From Thermoleophilia bacterium (GTDB lineage Bacteria; Actinomycetota; Thermoleophilia; Miltoncostaeales; Miltoncostaeaceae): 64,000 nucleotides of DNA. The notes beneath the pieces were generated by a model. It searched no databases. It was not told the origin of the DNA and was given only the letters and a program-made list of their open reading frames with translations. The position numbers and the translations under genes are program-made. The DNA lies in the NCBI GenBank assembly GCA_017882545.1, contig JADGPG010000075.1, positions 1-64,000 on the forward strand, in the 5' to 3' direction. Shown here one piece after another: positions 59,492 through 64,000 of the stretch (position 1 is the first letter of the stretch; every line of letters begins with the position of its first letter).

Positions 59492-59539
59492 GACACATCC
59501 CTTTCTCCGACAGGCGGATCCGCCGCACAGCTCACGTCC

Positions 59540-59545
59540 ATACTA
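59540..59545 (-). promoter_or_regulatory. -10 hexamer TAGTAT for the DUF151 gene
   Basis: Reading leftward, TAGTAT is followed by about 48 bases containing GGAGAAAGGGA and then the ATG at 59491. A good -10 in a conventional leadered promoter. Confidence 0.4.
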
Positions 59546-59626
59546 ATCGCAGCGGAGCTGGCGCCGCCGCGGACCCCACCCGACGGCATGCCGCGCGCGG
59601 ACGTGGCCGTTCGGCCCGCCGGTTGC

Positions 59627-59632
59627 TAGGAT
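59627..59632 (+). promoter_or_regulatory. -10-like hexamer TAGGAT for tRNA-Ile
   Basis: TAGGAT lies 18 bases before the first base of the mature tRNA. No clear -35. Likely drives the tRNA and perhaps the regulator gene that follows it. Confidence 0.35.
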
Positions 59633-59650
59633 CGCCCTCGCTGTGTGAGC

Positions 59651-59724
<74 letters not shown>

Positions 59725-59757
59725 CTTCACGCCGCCCTCCGCCGAGGAGATGGCCAC

Positions 59758-60435
59758 ATGGAACGCGCGGGAGACACGACCCGTTCCGCAGATCCGGTCC
59801 GCCGCGACGACCCGCGCCGGCTGGGCATCCTTCTCGCCGACAGCCGCGTCGTCGTACGCGAGGGACTCCGTCGCATCCTGTCGGGTCGCGACGATCTCGT
59901 GATCGTCGGAGAGGCCGCCGACGGCAACCACGCGATCGAGCTCGTCGCCCGTCGGCGCCCCGACGTCGTGGTTTTGGACGCCGCATTGCCCCGTCTCGGC
60001 GGCTATGAGGCGTCCCGGCGCATCACGACGGCCCACCCGGAGGTCGGGATTGTGCTGTTCATCGAACGCCTCACCGACGAGCAGGTCCAGAGCGCTCGTG
60101 CCCATGGCGCGCTCGCGGCCATCGGACAGGACGCCGGCGCCGATCAAATCTCGGCCGCAGTCGCCGCCGCCGCCGTGGCCGCCGAGTATGTCGATCCGCG
60201 GGTGGGAGGCGGCGTCCGCGCGCCCGCTCCGACTACTTCAGCCCGACTCACGCCCCGTGAGCAGGAGATTCTGCAGCTGCTTGCCGACGGGTACACCAAC
60301 CGGGAGGTCGGCGCCCGCTTGGTACTCGGCAACGAGACGGTCAAGACCCACGTCACCCACATCCTCACCAAGCTCGATGCCGCGCACCGCTCGCAGGCAG
60401 TGGCCATCGGCCTGCGGGAGGGCCTGATCCGCTAG
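59758..60435 (+). CDS. LuxR/NarL-type response regulator with atypical receiver
   Basis: 225 residues from ATG 59758, with GAGGAG about ten bases upstream. Receiver-like domain (about 20-140): phospho-acceptor Asp74 is present in VVVLDAALPRLGG, but the conserved switch Thr/Ser is not evident (FIERLTDE) and the conserved Lys is replaced by Gln in AAIGQDAGADQ. C-terminal LuxR helix-turn-helix (about 160-225): LTPREQEILQLLADGYTNREVG and NETVKTHVTHILTKL are canonical. No histidine kinase adjacent. Begins 33 bases after tRNA-Ile and may be co-transcribed with it. Probably regulated by phosphorylation-independent means, or only weakly phosphorylated. Confidence 0.87.
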   Translation: MERAGDTTRSADPVRRDDPRRLGILLADSRVVVREGLRRILSGRDDLVIVGEAADGNHAIELVARRRPDVVVLDAALPRLGGYEASRRITTAHPEVGIVLFIERLTDEQVQSARAHGALAAIGQDAGADQISAAVAAAAVAAEYVDPRVGGGVRAPAPTTSARLTPREQEILQLLADGYTNREVGARLVLGNETVKTHVTHILTKLDAAHRSQAVAIGLREGLIR

Positions 60436-61301
60436 GCGTCCTGGGCCGGCGTCTGCAATCGCCTGAGCGCTTCACGCAGCGCGGCGTCATCGGCAAACCG
60501 GAGCTCGACGACGACGCCGCGGGCCGTCGACCGCACCCGCACCGGTATCTCGAAGGCAGCCGCAAACGCGTCGATGGCATCGTCAGCCACGTCGGACACG
60601 GCCGCAGCGGACGTCCGCTGGACGCGCGGCGTCTGGCGGGCCTGCTCCTCCGCCTGCCGGACCGAGAGCCCGTCGCGGACGATCCGCTCTGCGAGGAGGC
60701 GGCGCGCGCGCGGGCCGTCGGCCATCAGGATCGCCCGGCCGTGCCCCTCCGACAACTCGCCCCGGTCGATGAGGTCCTGAACATCCTCTGGCAACTCCAG
60801 CAGCCGCACGAGGTTTGACACCGACGGACGCGAGCGCCCCAATCGTGTCGCCACCTCCTGGTGGGTCTGACCGAAGTCCTCGATCAGCGTCGCGCAGGCA
60901 CGTGCCACTTCGATCGCCGAAAGGTCCTCCCGGAGCATGTTTTCGACCAATGCCAGCTCCAGGCGGATATCCGCGTCCGCGTCCCGCACCACCGCCGGGA
61001 TCTCGGTCACGCCAGCCATCGCTGCCGCCCGCCAGCGACGCTCCCCGGCAATGATCTCGTACCCGCCCGCCTCGCGGGGGCGGACCACGACCGGCTGGAC
61101 GACCCCGTGCCGGCGAATGGAGTCCGCCAACGCCGCCAGCGCGTCGTCGTCGAGCCGCTGGCGTGGCTGGTGGGGATTTGGATGAACGTCGGCAAGCGGG
61201 AGCGTGCGGCCGGCCGGGCCGGCGATGCCCGCTCCGCCCTCGTCGCCGAGCAGCGAAGCGAGACCGCGGCCGAGCCGGCGGGACCTGGGTGATTCAGCCA
61301 C
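60432..61301 (-). CDS. parB: Chromosome partitioning protein ParB (CTPase clamp)
   Basis: 289 residues from GTG 61301, overlapping parA by eight bases. N-terminal CTP-binding domain with NPHQPRQRLD, IRRHGVVQPVVVRP and IIAGERRWRAAAMAG (the GERRxRA box), ENMLREDLSAIEVARA, a central helix-turn-helix (QEVATRLGRSRPSVSNLVRLL) that reads parS, and a C-terminal dimerisation domain (about 225-289). Loads at parS such as that at 62761-62776 and spreads along DNA. Shares CTAG with the convergent regulator gene. Confidence 0.95.
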   Translation of the reverse strand: MAESPRSRRLGRGLASLLGDEGGAGIAGPAGRTLPLADVHPNPHQPRQRLDDDALAALADSIRRHGVVQPVVVRPREAGGYEIIAGERRWRAAAMAGVTEIPAVVRDADADIRLELALVENMLREDLSAIEVARACATLIEDFGQTHQEVATRLGRSRPSVSNLVRLLELPEDVQDLIDRGELSEGHGRAILMADGPRARRLLAERIVRDGLSVRQAEEQARQTPRVQRTSAAAVSDVADDAIDAFAAAFEIPVRVRSTARGVVVELRFADDAALREALRRLQTPAQDA

Positions 61302-62046
61302 GGGCGACGATCTCCTTCGCGACGGCGATATACGCCTGAGAGCCGGCGCAGGACGGGTCGTACCGCGTCACCGGTTCACCGTACGACGGCGCCTCGGTGA
61401 TCCGCACGTTCCGCGGGATCACCGTCGCGTACGCGGCGTCGGGAAAATGGCGACGAACCTCAGTGATGACATCACCGCTCACGCGCGTGCGGGTGTCGTG
61501 CATGGTCAGCAGCAGGCCCGCGAGCCCGAGGTCGGGGTTCAGGCGCGCGCGGACCGCGGTGATCGTGTCCATCAATCGCGACAGCCCCTCCAGCGCGAAG
61601 TACTCGCACTGGACGGGGATGATCAGCCGGTCGGCAGCCGTCAGCGCATTGACCGCCAGCAGGTCCAGCGACGGAGGACAGTCGATAAAGACATATGCGT
61701 AGTCCGGCGGCACGTCGGCGAGTGCCTCGGCGAGGATCCGCTCTCGGTGCTCGCGCCCAGGGAGTTCCACCGCGGCGCTTGCGAGATCCGGCTCAGAGAC
61801 GACGATGTCGAGATTCGGGATGGCGGTGTGCTGAATGGCTTCGCGAAGCGGCAGGCCATCAAGAATCACGTCGGCGATGGTCGGGGCGCCACCACCGCGG
61901 AAGCCCAGTCCGCTCGACGCGTTGGCCTGGGGGTCGAGGTCGACCAACAGGACACGTGCGCCGCTGTCCGCCAGACAGGCGGCGATGTTGACGGTCGAGG
62001 TGGTCTTGCCGACACCGCCCTTTTGGTTCGCCACGGCGTAGATCAT
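61294..62046 (-). CDS. parA: Chromosome partitioning ATPase ParA (Soj)
   Basis: 250 residues from ATG 62046 (ATGA overlap with rsmG). Deviant Walker A KGGVGKTTSTVN near the N-terminus, LVDLDPQANASSGLG (A' motif), and FIDCPPSLDLLAVNAL (Walker B). It lacks the N-terminal HTH of plasmid type Ia ParA, so it is the chromosomal Soj form. Works with ParB to segregate origins. Confidence 0.96.
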   Translation of the reverse strand: MIYAVANQKGGVGKTTSTVNIAACLADSGARVLLVDLDPQANASSGLGFRGGGAPTIADVILDGLPLREAIQHTAIPNLDIVVSEPDLASAAVELPGREHRERILAEALADVPPDYAYVFIDCPPSLDLLAVNALTAADRLIIPVQCEYFALEGLSRLMDTITAVRARLNPDLGLAGLLLTMHDTRTRVSGDVITEVRRHFPDAAYATVIPRNVRITEAPSYGEPVTRYDPSCAGSQAYIAVAKEIVARG

Positions 62047-62768
62047 CGGCCTGCGACACCGGACGGCGACGCGACGAGGGGACGCGCGGACGCGCGGCCC
62101 GCCCGCCGCGGGTACCGCGCCGAGGGCGCCTCGCGCTTGCGCAACGTGGCGAGGTATCTGCGCGCGCCCGGAAACGGCTCGACCGCATGAATGACCGGTG
62201 CATCAAATCCGACCATGTGGGCCGCTTCGGTGGCCGCCGGATCGTTTCGGGCCGCGTCCGCAACCCACGCGACGAGGTGGCCGTCAACGGCGGTCAGGGG
62301 CGCCGCCAGCTCAATCGTGGCCACCAGCGGCGCCACCGCACGCGCGGTGACGGTCACAAACGCCTCACGGTGACGCTTGGCAAGCGATTCTGATCGATCG
62401 GCCACGACGCGAACGTTAGGGAGATTCGCGGACGCCCGCGACAACCACTCACACTTGCTCCGTTCACTCTCGACGAGCGTGACGGTGATCTCCGGTCGCA
62501 GCATCGCGATCACGAGGCCCGGAAATCCGCCCCCGCTGCCGAGATCCGCGAGCGTCGGGCCCGAGAGCTCGGGACAGGTCAGGCCGGCGAGTGAATCCGC
62601 CAGGTGCCGGTCGACCGCATCGGCGACATCCTCGATGGCAGTCAGGTTCTGGGGCTCGAGGAGCAGACGATCGAAGAGGGCCACCAGGGCCCCGGCCTGC
62701 TCGGGTGTTAGCCCGACCCCGAGCACCTCGGCCCGCGCGAGGAGCTCACGCGCCGGTCCGCGTTTCAC
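62043..62768 (-). CDS. rsmG: 16S rRNA (guanine527-N7)-methyltransferase
   Basis: 241 residues from GTG 62768, which lies inside the parS palindrome. SAM-dependent methyltransferase of G527 in 16S rRNA. Family motifs: LLLEPQNLTAIED, HLADSLAGL, ADLGSGGGFPGLVIAM (SAM loop), VESERSKCEWLSRA and VTARAVAPL. The C-terminus is extended by a basic, Ala/Arg-rich tail of about 30 residues. Part of the conserved yidC-jag-rsmG-parA-parB order. Confidence 0.94.
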   Translation of the reverse strand: MKRGPARELLARAEVLGVGLTPEQAGALVALFDRLLLEPQNLTAIEDVADAVDRHLADSLAGLTCPELSGPTLADLGSGGGFPGLVIAMLRPEITVTLVESERSKCEWLSRASANLPNVRVVADRSESLAKRHREAFVTVTARAVAPLVATIELAAPLTAVDGHLVAWVADAARNDPAATEAAHMVGFDAPVIHAVEPFPGARRYLATLRKREAPSARYPRRAGRASARPLVASPSGVAGR

Positions 62769-62776
62769 GTGAAACG
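62761..62776. promoter_or_regulatory. parS centromere site
   Basis: CGTTTCACGTGAAACG is a perfect 16-base palindrome. Its central 14 bases, GTTTCACGTGAAAC, equal the core of the bacterial parS consensus TGTTTCACGTGAAACA. It lies just upstream of parAB and spans the GTG start codon of rsmG (62768-62766). ParB should nucleate here. Confidence 0.93.
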
Positions 62777-62783
62777 TCCCTGC

Positions 62784-63260
62784 CTAGTCGGCGGGCTCGA
62801 CGACGATACGCCGCCGAGGCTCGTCCCCTTCGCTGCGCGTGACGACGTCGGTTCGGTCCTTGAGGGCCATGTGGACAATCCGCCGATCGTGCGGAGTCAT
62901 CGGATCAAGCTCGATCTCGTCGCCGTACTCCAGCGCTTCCGCCGCCGCGCGCTGGGCGAGTCCGATCAGGGTCTCCTCGCGGCGGGCCCGGTACCCATCC
63001 GCATCGAGGGACACGCGATAGCGCCCGCCGCCCTCGGCCCGACTGACGATCTGCGAACCCAGATATTGGAGCGAGTCGATGACTGTACCGCCACGTCCGA
63101 CCAGGGCGTCGGCCCCGACTCCGTCGATCGATGCCAGGATCTCCCCGTCGTCGCCCGTCGAGACGCGAACCTCGCACGACAGGCCGAATCCGGCCGTCAC
63201 GGCCGCGAGGACGTCGGTGAGCGCCTGCGCGCCCGGTGTGGATTGCTGGTAGCTCCCCAT
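62784..63260 (-). CDS. jag: Jag/KhpB RNA-binding protein (KH and R3H domains)
   Basis: 158 residues. KH domain with DALVGRGGTVIDSLQYLGSQIV (GxxG RNA loop) followed by an R3H domain with ETLIGLAQRAAAEALEYG and the MTPHDRRIVHMALKD motif. The N-terminal Jag domain is reduced to a short stretch (about 1-30). Located between yidC and rsmG as in most bacteria. Six bases separate it from the yidC stop. Acts in RNA metabolism and in control of cell elongation in Gram-positives. Confidence 0.92.
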   Translation of the reverse strand: MGSYQQSTPGAQALTDVLAAVTAGFGLSCEVRVSTGDDGEILASIDGVGADALVGRGGTVIDSLQYLGSQIVSRAEGGGRYRVSLDADGYRARREETLIGLAQRAAAEALEYGDEIELDPMTPHDRRIVHMALKDRTDVVTRSEGDEPRRRIVVEPAD

Positions 63261-63266
63261 CTGCTC

Positions 63267-64000
63267 CTACTTGCGCTTCTTTGGCTGACGTCGCTGCTTG
63301 TTCGCCTGACCGCCGGACCCACTGCGTGGGCGAGGTTTGCGTCGGTTCTGGTTCTGGGGGGTTGCCTTGGGCGGCGGCGACTCGGCGGTGTCGGTTGCCA
63401 CCTCCGGGGTGCCGTTGGACTCCGCCAGGTCGGTCGGCTCGGCGCCATTGACGTCCGAGGCGTCCGCGGGTGCCTCAAGCTCCGACGCCGTGTCGGCTGT
63501 CGGCGCGGTCCGGGAACCTCGCGACCGCGAGGGACGGTCCTGCTCCTGAAGGTGCAGACCGATCGCGTGCTTGATGATCAGCATCTGGCCCGCCGTCCAC
63601 ATGTTGGTGGTGACCCAGTAGATCGCCAGACCGGCCGGGAACGGGAACTGAAACGCGAACAGCACGATCGGGATCGGGATAAGTCGCATGATCCGGCGCT
63701 GCATGTCCGGCGTTTGCGGCTCAAACGAGAGCTCGGTCGACAGCAGCTGCGAGCCGCCGTAGATGATGGCGAGGATGACCGCCGACTGGAGCGGCAGATC
63801 GCTCACGTGCTTGGTGATGTTCGGAATGATGTGCAGGAACGACAGGTCGGAGTTCGTTCCGGCCGAGTTCGCGAAGCGCTTGAGTCCGTAGTACAGACCC
63901 AGGAACACCGGGATCTGGGCGACGAGCGGCAGGCATGACGCGAACGGGTTCGCGTTGTTCTCCTGGTAGAGCCGCATGAGCTCTTCCTGCTGCTTCTTCT
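63267..64000 (-). CDS. yidC: Membrane protein insertase YidC (5' end outside window)
   Basis: About 244 residues are visible and the N-terminal part lies beyond base 64000. The YidC core is clear: MRLYQENNANPFASCLPLVA, PVFLGLYYGLKRF, a membrane segment at LQSAVILAIIYGGSQLL, PIPIVLFAFQFPFPAGLAIYW and WTAGQMLIIKH. The C-terminal 100 residues form an acidic then Lys/Arg/Gln-rich low-complexity tail, which may bind ribosomes. Inserts membrane proteins with or without Sec. First visible gene of the origin-proximal operon. Confidence 0.95.
   Translation of the reverse strand, partial: KKQQEELMRLYQENNANPFASCLPLVAQIPVFLGLYYGLKRFANSAGTNSDLSFLHIIPNITKHVSDLPLQSAVILAIIYGGSQLLSTELSFEPQTPDMQRRIMRLIPIPIVLFAFQFPFPAGLAIYWVTTNMWTAGQMLIIKHAIGLHLQEQDRPSRSRGSRTAPTADTASELEAPADASDVNGAEPTDLAESNGTPEVATDTAESPPPKATPQNQNRRKPRPRSGSGGQANKQRRQPKKRK

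Overview
The window is a very GC-rich, gene-dense bacterial chromosome segment with about 66 protein genes and one tRNA. The gene content points to a high-GC actinobacterium: F420-type luciferase-like oxidoreductases, glucosyl-3-phosphoglycerate synthase, a TreT-like trehalose synthase, an sseA-sufE pair, many GTG/TTG starts and an fmdB/csoR module. A fused siroheme decarboxylase between hemB and hemL and a futalosine-style ubiD context suggest class Thermoleophilia. That placement is inference. The right end carries the origin-proximal block yidC-jag-rsmG-parA-parB, read leftward, with a perfect parS site, so the replication origin probably lies just beyond base 64000.

Layout. 1-6316 (minus): hemB, fused ahbA-ahbB, hemL, a small prenyl-synthase-like gene and ubiD, then after a 319-base leader region the Rieske gene qcrA, cut by the window edge. 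This is a respiratory block for heme, quinone and bc complex. 6393-9748: aat, an AI-2E-family membrane protein, an M23-like protein and ymdB. 9831-16360: nucleotide-sugar genes (UDP-GlcNAc 2-epimerase, WbpA-, WbpB- and WbpD-like enzymes), then gpgS with a HAD phosphatase for glucosylglycerate. 16357-20921 (minus): a PhoB/PhoR-like two-component pair, an SDR and glycerate kinase. 21008-22852 (minus): sseA-sufE-mog. 22974-27656: a GNAT gene, then the 2-oxo acid dehydrogenase E1alpha-E1beta-E2 genes with lipB. 27653-31391 (minus): MFS transporter, LLM oxidoreductase, rlmN and two very small genes.

31495-34001: a membrane protein, then trxB-trxA-fmdB-csoR-like with a CsoR-type operator. 34742-39030: a class A penicillin-binding protein and a GT-C-like membrane protein, facing a Gaa1-like membrane pseudo-peptidase (minus). 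40921-45241: treT-like, otsA, moaC and a second LLM oxidoreductase. 45333-57677: a surface polysaccharide cluster with an Ig-like secreted protein, two O-antigen-ligase-like polymerases, GT4 transferases (one fused to a polysaccharide-deacetylase-like domain), a Wzz-like protein, a PQQ-type beta-propeller, a MurJ-like flippase and an ABC ATPase. 57674-59491: tatC, a chorismate mutase and a DUF151 nuclease. 59651-64000: tRNA-Ile(GAT), a LuxR-type regulator and the parB-parA-rsmG-jag-yidC block.

Two genome-scale habits stand out. Eight of nine convergent gene pairs overlap at their stop codons, five of them sharing a single CTAG. Several transcription units have a TANNNT hexamer only 6-9 bases before the start codon and no Shine-Dalgarno sequence, which predicts leaderless mRNAs. 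I saw no CRISPR array, insertion sequence, prophage or convincing intrinsic terminator. All functional calls rest on motifs read by eye; no database search was run.
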